Shown here: piece after piece, positions 31,745-37,934 of the stretch | Numbering within the stretch: the first letter of the stretch is position 1 | Layout of the letters: each line of letters begins with the position of its first letter | Origin: Patescibacteria group bacterium | GTDB taxonomy: Bacteria; Patescibacteriota; Minisyncoccia; Phycocordibacterales; SBAW01 | DNA: 39,910 bases | Assembly: GCA_019752125.1 (NCBI GenBank) | Contig: JAIEMM010000014.1 | Coordinates: 1-39,910, forward strand | Direction: 5' to 3' | Position numbers and translations under genes: made by a program | Notes under the pieces: generated by a model | The model's input: the letters and a program-made list of their open reading frames with translations, nothing else | Databases searched by the model: none | Told to the model about the DNA's origin: nothing

Positions 31745-32037
31745 TCCGCGATAGCTCAATGGTAGAGCAGCTCCCTGTCGATAGGCAGCCTCCTGGAGGA
31801 ATCCAGGTTGCAAACGAGGTGAATTGTCTGGAAACCCTAGTCTCGTTTTGAGACGGGTAATCAGCAGCCAAGCCCCACTCTGGGGAAGGTTCAGAGACTA
31901 TTCCAAATGGAAGTAGTCCCGAATGTCGGGACGAAGCGCCTCGCACCGAGAACCGGTGATGATATAGTCCACGCCCTTAAGTAATTTAGGGATCACGTGT
32001 AAGGAGTTGGTTCCAGGTTCGAGTCCTGGTCGCGGAG
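31745..32037 (+). tRNA. tRNA-Asn (anticodon GUU) split by a group I intron
   Basis: Exons 31745-31778 and 32000-32037. Joined, they give acceptor TCCGCGA/TCGCGGA, D stem GCTC/GAGC with loop AATGGTA, anticodon stem GCTCC/GGAGT around CTGTTAA (anticodon GTT), variable loop TGGTT, T arm CCAGG-TTCGAGT-CCTGG and discriminator G. CCA is not encoded. The joined loop is the normal tRNA-Asn loop, fixing both splice sites: the 5' exon ends in U35 and the intron ends in G. Confidence 0.95.
31779..31999 (+). ncRNA. group I self-splicing intron (IC3-like) in the anticodon loop
   Basis: 221 bases, no ORF, hence no homing endonuclease. P1 is CTGT|C of the exon-intron junction paired with GGCAG, with the required U-G pair at the splice site and a GATA loop. 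Conserved core strands are clear: AATCAGCAGCCAAGC (Q-type), GGTTCAGAGACTA (R-type, with the G binding site) and ATGATATAGTCC (S-type). The last intron base is G. The subgroup is judged from the R and S strands, which match tRNA introns of the cyanobacterial Leu kind. Confidence 0.92.
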
Positions 32038-32113
32038 CACTTTTTCTGACCATATTTTCCAAAGCTAATTTAGGTACCATAATTGGACATCAGAACTTTT
32101 TGTAGTGTTTGGA

Positions 32114-32140
32114 TGACATTTTTAAATAAACTTGTATAGT
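32114..32140 (+). promoter_or_regulatory. putative promoter of the MOSC gene
   Basis: TATAGT (32135-32140) with ATGACA (32113-32118) 16 bases upstream. Leader of about 23 bases to the GTG at 32170. The 13 bases from 32115 (GACATTTTTAAAT) recur at 32744-32756 downstream of the gene. Confidence 0.5.
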
Positions 32141-32169
32141 GGCGTTGACCCCAACTTTGGAGGACGGTC

Positions 32170-32616
32170 GTGAACATTCTTGCAATCGCAGCAAAGCCCG
32201 AGAAGCGGGGTCCTATGGAACTCGTCGATTGGGCAACAGTTGAAGTTGCCAGTGGCATCGTCGGCGACTGCCGTGGCGTTGGCGGCCTCACCCACAAACG
32301 CCAGGTGACCATTCTGTCCCAGACACAGTGGGAGGAAGCCTACAGTGAACTGGGCACCCGGTTGCGCTGGACCGAGCGTCGAGCCAACCTGTACGTCGCC
32401 GGCATCGTCTTCGGTCCGCAGTACGTCGACAAGACGCTCGTCCTCGGAGAGGGCGTTCAGCTCAAAGTCACGGGCGAGACCGAACCCTGCAAGCGCATGG
32501 ACGAAGCCCACATGGGTCTGAAGCAGGCCCTGACGCCCAATTGGCGCGCTGGCGTCACTTGCCGCGTCATCGTCGGCGGTGTCATCCGCAAGGGCGATAC
32601 CATCACGGTCTACTGA
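32170..32616 (+). CDS. MOSC-domain-like protein
   Basis: A 148-residue soluble protein resembling a stand-alone MOSC domain, the beta-barrel domain of molybdenum cofactor sulfurases and YiiM-type proteins. The pattern fits: IVGDCRG, KRQVTILSQTQWEEA, ERRANLYVAGI, LVLGEGVQLKVTGETEPCKRM with the conserved Cys, and a C-terminal GGVIRKGDTITVY strand. No moco biosynthesis gene is nearby, so the substrate is open. GTG 32170 has GGAGG 6 bases upstream. GC is high (60-base stretch counted at 62%) with C/G-ending codons, unlike fmt next door, so it is probably acquired. Confidence 0.8.
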   Translation: MNILAIAAKPEKRGPMELVDWATVEVASGIVGDCRGVGGLTHKRQVTILSQTQWEEAYSELGTRLRWTERRANLYVAGIVFGPQYVDKTLVLGEGVQLKVTGETEPCKRMDEAHMGLKQALTPNWRAGVTCRVIVGGVIRKGDTITVY

Positions 32617-32627
32617 AACGCGAAGCG

Positions 32628-32664
32628 GTCGCACCTCTGCTCAGCAAGTGCGACTTTTCCTTTT
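32628..32664 (+). terminator. rho-independent terminator
   Basis: GTCGCAC/GTGCGAC stem with a 13-base loop followed by TTTTCCTTTT. Confidence 0.85.
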
Positions 32665-32714
32665 ACACAAACCCCAACCTTTGGATTTCTTTACTCACCT
32701 GCATCCACTCCATA

Positions 32715-32742
32715 GTTCTGAACGCGTCCAGCGAGTGGAGCA
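32715..32742 (+). repeat. 28-bp interspersed repeat, copy A (most diverged)
   Basis: Begins GTTCTGAAC and ends GTGGAGCA. Same length and direction as copies B-D; 20 of 28 bases match copy D by hand alignment. It lies between the MOSC terminator and the next gene. Confidence 0.6.
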
Positions 32743-32774
32743 GACATTTTTAAATGGTGTGGTATTGTTCCGCT

Positions 32775-33752
32775 ATGCATAAAAAGGCGGGAATTATTAC
32801 TTTGGCAGCGGCGCTAATAATTCTTATTTTGCTTGGAGTAAGTACGTATATTTCTCCACGTCCCTTGTATCAAAATTCAGAATTAGAAATCTCATGTGAT
32901 AGCTTGCTGAACACGGCAACGTCAACCACGAACGTAACCATAACTGCACCTACCGCAGGGACGGTATTGCACGCAGATAAACCGACAAAGGTTTGTTGGG
33001 TAGTGCCACAAGTTATTGTAGATAGCGTGCCAGACGATTTTAAAATGTATGTTTTCTTGTACGTAATGAGATTAGATGCCGATGGAAAAGCTGTGGAAAC
33101 TGTTGGCGGGTTAGGTGATGGAAATATCGTAACTAGTTCATCGCAGTCAATCGCATGGAATATTCCTGCACAAATCACCAACGGCTCGCTTACTTCTGGC
33201 ACATTTATAATCAGAGCCCACCTACAACTAGAACCAAAGGATAACTCCCGTAGCTGTGTCCGTTCAGATGGTGCCGGTGGTTGTATGTCGAGTGAGGCTG
33301 ATATCGCAATCATGTCCAAATATTTAAAAATGAAAAGTGAAACTGGTCCGTTTATAATAGAAGCAAGCGATACGCTGAAGGATAATTATCCTCCCGTCAT
33401 AACCGAAGTAACCGGCCCCACAACTCTCCAGCTTGGTGAAGAAGGTGTCTGGCATCTGGTTGCCAAAGATGATACGGCAAAATCTCTTAGGTATGAGTGT
33501 AATGTTTCTCTTGCCAAAGAATTTCCTGCCGACAGAGATGGATTCCCATACATTGCGACTGTGAGTTCCGTTAATTTACCAACTCAAAACGCAGCACCAG
33601 GTACTAGCGTAACGTTCACATATACACCAGCAACGACAACGCCTGGCAAAACATTTTATGATCTCTCGTGTACGGTATTTGAAAAAGTGCCGGGCAATTC
33701 TGATTTTTCAAACGGACGAGGAAAAGGGCTCATGTTTGAAGTGACACCCTAA
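32775..33752 (+). CDS. membrane-anchored extracytoplasmic protein with Ig-like domains
   Basis: A 325-residue product: basic start, one signal-anchor segment (about 5-23, IITLAAALIILILLGVSTYI), then an all-beta, Thr/Ser-rich extracytoplasmic part. Two beta-sandwich-like regions are suggested (about 45-150, VTITAPTAGTVLHADKPTKVCW; about 210-325, PPVITEVTGPTTLQLGEEGVWHLVAKD), a pattern common in surface proteins of this bacterial group. Several paired Cys may form disulfides. ATG 32775 is chosen because TATTGT ends 6 bases before it, like other leaderless genes. It lies between repeat copies A and B. Confidence 0.75.
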   Translation: MHKKAGIITLAAALIILILLGVSTYISPRPLYQNSELEISCDSLLNTATSTTNVTITAPTAGTVLHADKPTKVCWVVPQVIVDSVPDDFKMYVFLYVMRLDADGKAVETVGGLGDGNIVTSSSQSIAWNIPAQITNGSLTSGTFIIRAHLQLEPKDNSRSCVRSDGAGGCMSSEADIAIMSKYLKMKSETGPFIIEASDTLKDNYPPVITEVTGPTTLQLGEEGVWHLVAKDDTAKSLRYECNVSLAKEFPADRDGFPYIATVSSVNLPTQNAAPGTSVTFTYTPATTTPGKTFYDLSCTVFEKVPGNSDFSNGRGKGLMFEVTP

Positions 33753-33760
33753 TCTAATAC

Positions 33761-33788
33761 GTTCGAACATCCTCTATCAGCCGGGGCA
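33761..33788 (+). repeat. 28-bp interspersed repeat, copy B
   Basis: Begins GTTCGAACATCC and ends CCGGGGCA; 24 of 28 bases match copy C. It sits 8 bases after the stop of the Ig-like protein and next to the terminator of the opposite-strand unit. Confidence 0.8.
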
Positions 33789-33814
33789 AAAGAAAAGTCC
33801 CACCGAAGTGGGAC
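33789..33814 (-). terminator. rho-independent terminator with UUCG loop (minus strand)
   Basis: On the minus strand GTCCCAC-TTCG-GTGGGAC then TTTTCTTTT. It ends the three-gene unit 34385-33835. Confidence 0.85.
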
Positions 33815-33834
33815 CGATGAGGTGAGAGTCTGGC

Positions 33835-33999
33835 CTATCGAGGCCCCTCGGAAATGATGCGTTTTGATCGCGCAATACCTCCAGAAAGATTCTGCCTGAA
33901 AGTCCGCGACACCATCTCCCCGTCGTAGTTGTCTGGAGACTTTGTACGACGTCGACGAACCGCACGAAGTCCTTTTCTGCTTGGCTTCTTCTTAGCCAT
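33835..33999 (-). CDS. 54-residue very basic protein
   Basis: Starts MAKKKPSRKGLRAVRRRRTK and goes on with an acidic-basic mix ending in ISEGPR. The Lys/Arg content and length recall small ribosomal or nucleic-acid-binding proteins, but no family matches. AGGAGG lies 5 bases before ATG and a strong terminator follows 20 bases after the stop, so translation is well supported despite its size. It is the last gene of a three-gene minus-strand unit flanked by repeat copies B and C. Confidence 0.7.
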   Translation of the reverse strand: MAKKKPSRKGLRAVRRRRTKSPDNYDGEMVSRTFRQNLSGGIARSKRIISEGPR

Positions 34000-34019
34000 G
34001 GAGTCCTCCTGGGGTTGGA

Positions 34020-34295
34020 TTAAGAAGTTTGATTTTCGGAGGGAGTGATGTCCATCAAGACTCGCGTGATTCCCTTCACTTGATTGGTAATCTTGGTGGA
34101 TATGAGACCAATTTGTTCATGTGACATCTCTGGGGGAAATCGAACGAAAACACATGGCCCAACTACACGGGCATCCCCTTGCACACCAACTGAATCTGGT
34201 CCGAGATCGGTAGCTACACAACCATAGCTTGAAACAATCTCGTTCACTTTTTGCAGGAGTTCCTGGTCTGGATGCGGCACGCGCACCTCAGGCAC
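34020..34295 (-). CDS. 91-residue protein of unknown function
   Basis: Starts at GTG 34295, three bases past the TGA of the upstream peptide gene (TGA-AGG-GTG), which points to coupled translation. The product is soluble: an N-terminal helix (DQELLQKVNEIVSSYG) then strands (VVGPCVFVRFPPEM) and a helix (SHEQIGLISTKITNQVKG) before a final strand. The beta-alpha-beta layout recalls small ACT-like or ferredoxin-like domains, but this is only an impression. 20 bases separate it from the basic 54-residue gene. Confidence 0.65.
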   Translation of the reverse strand: MPEVRVPHPDQELLQKVNEIVSSYGCVATDLGPDSVGVQGDARVVGPCVFVRFPPEMSHEQIGLISTKITNQVKGITRVLMDITPSENQTS

Positions 34296-34298
34296 CCT

Positions 34299-34385
34299 TC
34301 AACCACCGCCCTGAACGCAGACGGAAGATATTGGCTTCCAACGTTTGTTGGATTTATGCGAGCGCTTCGAATGGTATCTTGACAT
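34299..34385 (-). CDS. 28-residue basic peptide
   Basis: Starts MSRYHSKRSHKSNKRW and ends with SVCVQGGG. GAGAGG lies 5 bases before ATG, and TGA is followed at once by the GTG of the 91-residue gene. It is either a real small peptide (nucleic-acid-binding by charge) or a leader peptide controlling the genes behind it. It is too short for ordinary gene calling. Evidence is the Shine-Dalgarno, the coupled stop/start and the placement; conservation is untested. Confidence 0.5.
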   Translation of the reverse strand: MSRYHSKRSHKSNKRWKPISSVCVQGGG

Positions 34386-34447
34386 GACCCCTCTCTTCCC
34401 TAGAGCAGCTAGTTTGATACTAGCAAATGCAAGCTGGAAGACCAGTA

Positions 34448-34475
34448 GTTCTAACGTCCTCTATCAGGCGGAGCA
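34448..34475 (+). repeat. 28-bp interspersed repeat, copy C
   Basis: Begins GTTCTAACGTCC and ends GGCGGAGCA. It matches B at 24 and D at 22 of 28 bases, and its right end is 4 bases from the -35 box of the next gene. Confidence 0.8.
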
Positions 34476-34479
34476 TAGG

Positions 34480-34507
34480 TTGACTTTTTAATAAAATATT
34501 ATATTGT
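34480..34507 (+). promoter_or_regulatory. sigma70-type promoter
   Basis: TTGACT (34480-34485), 16-base spacer, TATTGT (34502-34507). Leader of about 85 bases to the ATG at 34598, with no ORF in it; it contains CCACCAGCTTGG and CAACGCAACGGGATGTTGC dyads. Confidence 0.7.
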
Positions 34508-34597
34508 GTATGTGCACGATTTTCGTGCGTAACCCACCAGCTTGGAAAGAGGGATTCTACCGAGCCAACGCAACGGGATGTTGCAGGAGGTTTTGTG

Positions 34598-35089
34598 ATG
34601 AGTACCTTACCCCTTATTGATCCCCAAAAACTCCGACGTGTCTATCAGGAGTTCCCTTGGCTTGAAGCATTGCTCAACAAGCGCGGCTTCAAGTATCAAG
34701 GGTTTGAACGGTTGATAACCGCATTCCGAGTGCAGCGTGTCGATACTGCATTGCTTGCACGTAGCCCTAAAGCACACATGTACAGCAACGACGCTACGGC
34801 TTATCTGGGCAAACACTCCGAGCGACTGTTTGTGCTCGATGCCGATGGAAGGCCCCTCGTGCAGGTCGGAATGATTCCCCACCCAATGCCTTTGTTGTTG
34901 CGTTGGTGGAGAAAGGCCATCATCCGTTTCAACAAATCTGAGACTTGCGAGCAGGCTCTCGCTCGAATCGGCGAAGGGGCGGCCCGTCGGGCACGCTTCA
35001 TAGTTTCACTCACGCCAGTGCAGGTTGGAGACAGTGGAACGGAAGGTCATGCGACTTTCCTCAACGACGTTGTTCTCTACAAGTTCTGA
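34598..35089 (+). CDS. 163-residue soluble protein of unknown function
   Basis: ATG 34598 follows AGGAGG (34585-34590) by 7 bases; a GTG three bases earlier is an alternative. The product is soluble and basic, starting with helices (QKLRRVYQEFPWLEALLNKRGF), then strands (SERLFVLDADGRPLVQVGMIP) and a helical basic part (LLLRWWRKAIIRFN). C-terminal strands include RARFIVSLTPVQVG. No family recognised. It has its own promoter and terminator and lies between repeat copies C and D. Confidence 0.75.
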   Translation: MSTLPLIDPQKLRRVYQEFPWLEALLNKRGFKYQGFERLITAFRVQRVDTALLARSPKAHMYSNDATAYLGKHSERLFVLDADGRPLVQVGMIPHPMPLLLRWWRKAIIRFNKSETCEQALARIGEGAARRARFIVSLTPVQVGDSGTEGHATFLNDVVLYKF

Positions 35090-35107
35090 GTCCGCCACTT
35101 TTGAAGG

Positions 35108-35147
35108 CCGTCCCCTCCCACTTCGGAGTGGACGGTCTTTTTCTTTA
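35108..35147 (+). terminator. rho-independent terminator
   Basis: CCGTC/GACGG outer stem with an inner CACT-TCGG-AGTG hairpin, then TCTTTTTCTTT. Confidence 0.8.
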
Positions 35148-35157
35148 CCTAACATGG

Positions 35158-35185
35158 GTTCTTACATCATCCATCCAGCGGAGCA
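35158..35185 (+). repeat. 28-bp interspersed repeat, copy D
   Basis: Begins GTTCTTACATCATCC and ends AGCGGAGCA; 22 of 28 bases match copy C. It closes the array. The stretch 35186-35257 holds no gene. Confidence 0.75.
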
Positions 35186-35257
35186 AAATATCTCAACACA
35201 CTTTTTCGATTTTTATGGTACCTGACACATTCCCATTCCCGTGAGGGCGGTTTCTTT

Positions 35258-35650
35258 TTATTGTTGTACGTTGTACCAACTTTTTTGCCACGCCTGCATT
35301 TGCTGTATCTCAGTTGTTTGAGCAGAGATGATGTTCTGCGCCATCTGTTTGAGCTCAGGATGTTTAGCGTCTGTCAGCGCTGCTTTGGCCATAGAAACAG
35401 CCCCCTCATGATGAACAATCATTTCAGAGAGAAACGCTTTGTCAAAATCGTCACCCGTCTTACCTGAAAGACCGACCATCATGTCGTCCATGGCGTTACC
35501 CATCCCCATTCCGTTATCGTCCATCATCATGCCGTTAGACATCACGTGGCTACCCGTTTCAGCGGCCTGGTTTCCATGAGCGACATACCCCGCACCAAAC
35601 CCAATAATGAGAACGAGGAGCGCAATCACGAGTACATTATTTTTTTCCAT
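35258..35650 (-). CDS. DUF305 family protein, membrane-anchored
   Basis: A 130-residue protein with one N-terminal membrane segment (6-24), a Met/Asp/Asn/Gly-rich linker (GMMMDDNGMGMGNAMDDMM) and the DUF305 four-helix domain (DFDKAFLSEMIVHHEGAVSMAKAALTDAKHPELKQMAQNIISAQTTEI). DUF305 proteins are ferritin-like and some bind copper; the Met-rich stretch and HH pair fit metal binding outside the membrane. ATG 35650 is supported by TATAGT ending exactly 6 bases upstream. Divergent from uppP. Confidence 0.9.
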   Translation of the reverse strand: MEKNNVLVIALLVLIIGFGAGYVAHGNQAAETGSHVMSNGMMMDDNGMGMGNAMDDMMVGLSGKTGDDFDKAFLSEMIVHHEGAVSMAKAALTDAKHPELKQMAQNIISAQTTEIQQMQAWQKSWYNVQQ

Positions 35651-35711
35651 ATAGAAACTATACTCCCATGTACCTCAAAAAAGAACCATTTCCTGCTATA
35701 GTGGGTAGTAC

Positions 35712-36479
35712 ATGAATTATCTGGACGCAACAATACTAGGGGTTGTTGAAGGGCTGACAGAGTTTTTGCCTATCTCTTCGACAGGACATTTAATACTGAC
35801 CAGTCATGTGCTCAGGTTGGCAGAAACGGATTTTGTAAAAAGTTTTGAAATAGCAATTCAACTTGGTGCAACTTTTGCAGTTGTTGTACTTTTCTGGAGA
35901 TTGTTTTTAAACATAGAGGTGCTTAAAAAAACATTTGTTGCGTTCTTACCAACAGCCATCATAGGTCTTGCTCTGTATTCATTTGTGAAGACATATTTGC
36001 TCGGCAATGAATCAGTTGTTCTTGCAGCCCTTCTACTTGGCGGCATTGTTCTTATATGTTTCGAATATATACACAAGGAATCTCGAGAGGCTGTCGCGGA
36101 TATTGAGTCCATTTCTTACAAACAAGCATTTGGCGTAGGCTTCTTCCAAGCTATTGCGATTATCCCAGGAGTCTCTCGTTCTGCCGCATCCATATTGGGA
36201 GGCCTTTTGCTTGGCCTTAACCGCACCACGATAGTTCAATTTTCTTTTCTCGTTGCTGTACCAACTATGGCTGCAGCCACAGGGCTCGACTTACTCAAGA
36301 ACTATAAAACCTTTTCTGTAAGCGACGCGGGGCTGCTATGTGTCGGCTTTGTGACCGCTTTCGTCGTCGCATTACTGGTTATGCGTTTCTTTTTATCCTA
36401 CATACGTACGCGGACATTTATCCCGTTTGGTATATATCGTATAGCCATAGCCCTTCTTTTCTTCTTCGTCGTGTTGTAA
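35712..36479 (+). CDS. uppP: undecaprenyl-diphosphate phosphatase UppP (BacA)
   Basis: Membrane enzyme that recycles undecaprenyl pyrophosphate to the lipid carrier for peptidoglycan synthesis; also linked to bacitracin resistance. The 255 residues have the two conserved motifs, EGLTEFLPISSTGHLIL (13-29) and PGVSRSAASILGGLLLGLNR (about 148-167), and seven or so membrane segments. TATAGT ends 9 bases before ATG. Confidence 0.96.
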   Translation: MNYLDATILGVVEGLTEFLPISSTGHLILTSHVLRLAETDFVKSFEIAIQLGATFAVVVLFWRLFLNIEVLKKTFVAFLPTAIIGLALYSFVKTYLLGNESVVLAALLLGGIVLICFEYIHKESREAVADIESISYKQAFGVGFFQAIAIIPGVSRSAASILGGLLLGLNRTTIVQFSFLVAVPTMAAATGLDLLKNYKTFSVSDAGLLCVGFVTAFVVALLVMRFFLSYIRTRTFIPFGIYRIAIALLFFFVVL

Positions 36480-36500
36480 ATCAAGGAATATACTTAGCGT

Positions 36501-36857
36501 ATGCCTGACAACGTATTACTAGCCCTTATTGCAGGCGTGGCCGTCGTCGGAATTCGTCTTGGTGTGTGGTGTATTCCTGAAGTGGATGTAAAGATGTTCC
36601 GCACCGTAATTCACCATTTTTGGTTTGGAATATTTTTTATGGTTCTCTCGTTTCCCCTCTCTGCCATTAACCATACGCTTGGAGTTGTGGCGCTGGGCGT
36701 AGGGCTTGGCCTCGCCGCAGACGAACTAGTGTTTATGCTACGTGGTGGTGGACGTGACAAACAGTATTGGACAGCACCCTCTATACTGGGCGCTCTTATC
36801 CTACTCGTATCAATCTTTTATTTCCAAACTAGTCTCGTGAGCTTTTTGTTTACTTAG
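36501..36857 (+). CDS. small membrane protein with HH and DE motifs
   Basis: A 118-residue protein with four hydrophobic segments. It carries HHFWFG (His38-His39) at the start of segment 2 and a GLAADELV stretch (Asp74-Glu75) after segment 3. Paired His and acidic residues at membrane edges suggest a metal or catalytic site; no family name can be given with confidence. TATACT ends exactly 6 bases before ATG. The stop overlaps the stop of the convergent DUF2177 gene (shared TTAG). Confidence 0.75.
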   Translation: MPDNVLLALIAGVAVVGIRLGVWCIPEVDVKMFRTVIHHFWFGIFFMVLSFPLSAINHTLGVVALGVGLGLAADELVFMLRGGGRDKQYWTAPSILGALILLVSIFYFQTSLVSFLFT

Positions 36858-37255
36858 TGTATCCCAAACATTGAGGCTACCCAGAATGTAGCGACAGAGA
36901 CAGTGGCTGCTACTGTGGCGCCCCACATAAGGTCAACCATGCTGACCAAGAACGGCCAATCCTTGAGTGTCGAGAGGTTTGTAAGGTCGTATGTTGCGTA
37001 ACTAATAAACCCCAACAAGGCTCCAAACAAAAGTGCGTGCACCCATGAACCCTTTTCAACTGCGGGCTGGATAACAAAGATAACGAGGCCTGCAACAAAA
37101 ATGCAGTAGAAAATAATCGCTGCCGTCCAGTTGATGTCAGTTTTCATAAGCGCCCCTATCTGCTTGAGATAAAAACTTTTTGCAACCAACCCAAGCCATA
37201 GCATGTCGATTGCAAAAAACACAGGGAGCGCGATTGCGAAAAGTTTTATAAACAT
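36854..37255 (-). CDS. DUF2177 family membrane protein
   Basis: A 133-residue protein with four membrane segments. It matches DUF2177 by the N-terminal FFAIDMLWLGLVAKSFY, the middle GALLGFISYATYDLTNLSTLKDWP and the C-terminal MVDLMWGATVAATVS. The role of the family is unknown. It is the second gene after the SOUL protein, 4 bases behind its stop. Confidence 0.9.
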   Translation of the reverse strand: MFIKLFAIALPVFFAIDMLWLGLVAKSFYLKQIGALMKTDINWTAAIIFYCIFVAGLVIFVIQPAVEKGSWVHALLFGALLGFISYATYDLTNLSTLKDWPFLVSMVDLMWGATVAATVSVATFWVASMFGIH

Positions 37256-37259
37256 ACAA

Positions 37260-37889
37260 TTATTTAATTTCTACCATTACTTCGTTTCTACTCATCCATG
37301 GCGGTGTCCAGGGCGCGTTGTAGCCAGCATACTGGGGCGCGCCCACAACCTCCACACCATCGCGAGAGAGTGACGAGAGTAGATTTTTTTGCATTTGTTG
37401 TATACGCGTGTCGCTCCTAAACCAAGAGAAGCGGAGCGCTGCCATTTTTTGAGCTGGAACCTCCACAATCTGCACCCGAGAGTCAGTCGGCACAGGAAGC
37501 GTGTCGAGCGTGTAGGAACGTGGCATGCCAAACGAGATTACGTGAGACTCTCCTTTGGTGGTGGCAAGTACAGGCGCGGTCATAGCAATTTTTTGTGACG
37601 ACGTACTTCGTTCTGTTACAGGAGCTGTCATTGCCACACGTTCTTTTTTTGCATTACCTCCAAATATATACCCAGCAACAATACGAAATCCTTCACTGAG
37701 GGCTTCATCATACGGACCTTGCACGGTTGTTTGCGCAACAATATGGGCCGGGTAATTCCGGATCTCATATCCATCAGCTTTCTTTTCAACAACATACGAC
37801 ATTTGCTCTACCCGCGACGAAAGATATCCCCAGAGAGTCCAAAGAACAAACATTACAGCAAGCACAGTAACAATAAGGAGATTGTTCAT
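37260..37889 (-). CDS. SOUL family heme-binding-type protein, membrane-anchored
   Basis: A 209-residue protein with an N-terminal membrane segment (4-23) and a SOUL/HEBP domain: YEIRNYPAHIVAQTTVQG, GYIFGGNAKKERVAMTAPVTER and IAMTAPVLATT, then ISFGMPRSYTLDTLPVPTDSRVQI. SOUL proteins bind heme or related tetrapyrroles; bacterial members are often next to DUF2177, as here. Heme ligands cannot be confirmed from sequence. The TATGGT about 11 bases before ATG is a possible -10. Confidence 0.92.
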   Translation of the reverse strand: MNNLLIVTVLAVMFVLWTLWGYLSSRVEQMSYVVEKKADGYEIRNYPAHIVAQTTVQGPYDEALSEGFRIVAGYIFGGNAKKERVAMTAPVTERSTSSQKIAMTAPVLATTKGESHVISFGMPRSYTLDTLPVPTDSRVQIVEVPAQKMAALRFSWFRSDTRIQQMQKNLLSSLSRDGVEVVGAPQYAGYNAPWTPPWMSRNEVMVEIK

Positions 37890-37934
37890 TTATTAAGTGT
37901 ACCATAATGGCCTCTGCACGATATACTTCTTTAT

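Noticed and set aside
33777-33965. 62-residue ORF on the minus strand
   Set aside because: It overlaps the SD-led 54-residue gene in another frame, has no Shine-Dalgarno and runs through the terminator hairpin.
32715-35185. 28-bp repeats as Xer dif or pdif sites
   Set aside because: The length fits, but there are no inverted 11-base arms around a 6-base centre and no similarity to known dif sequence.
32715-35185. 28-bp repeats as integron attC sites
   Set aside because: No RYYYAAC/GTTRRRY pair, no long hairpin and no integrase gene. Conservation is in the middle of the repeat, not only at the ends.
32715-35185. CRISPR array
   Set aside because: Repeats are 690-1050 bases apart with genes between, and no cas gene is present.
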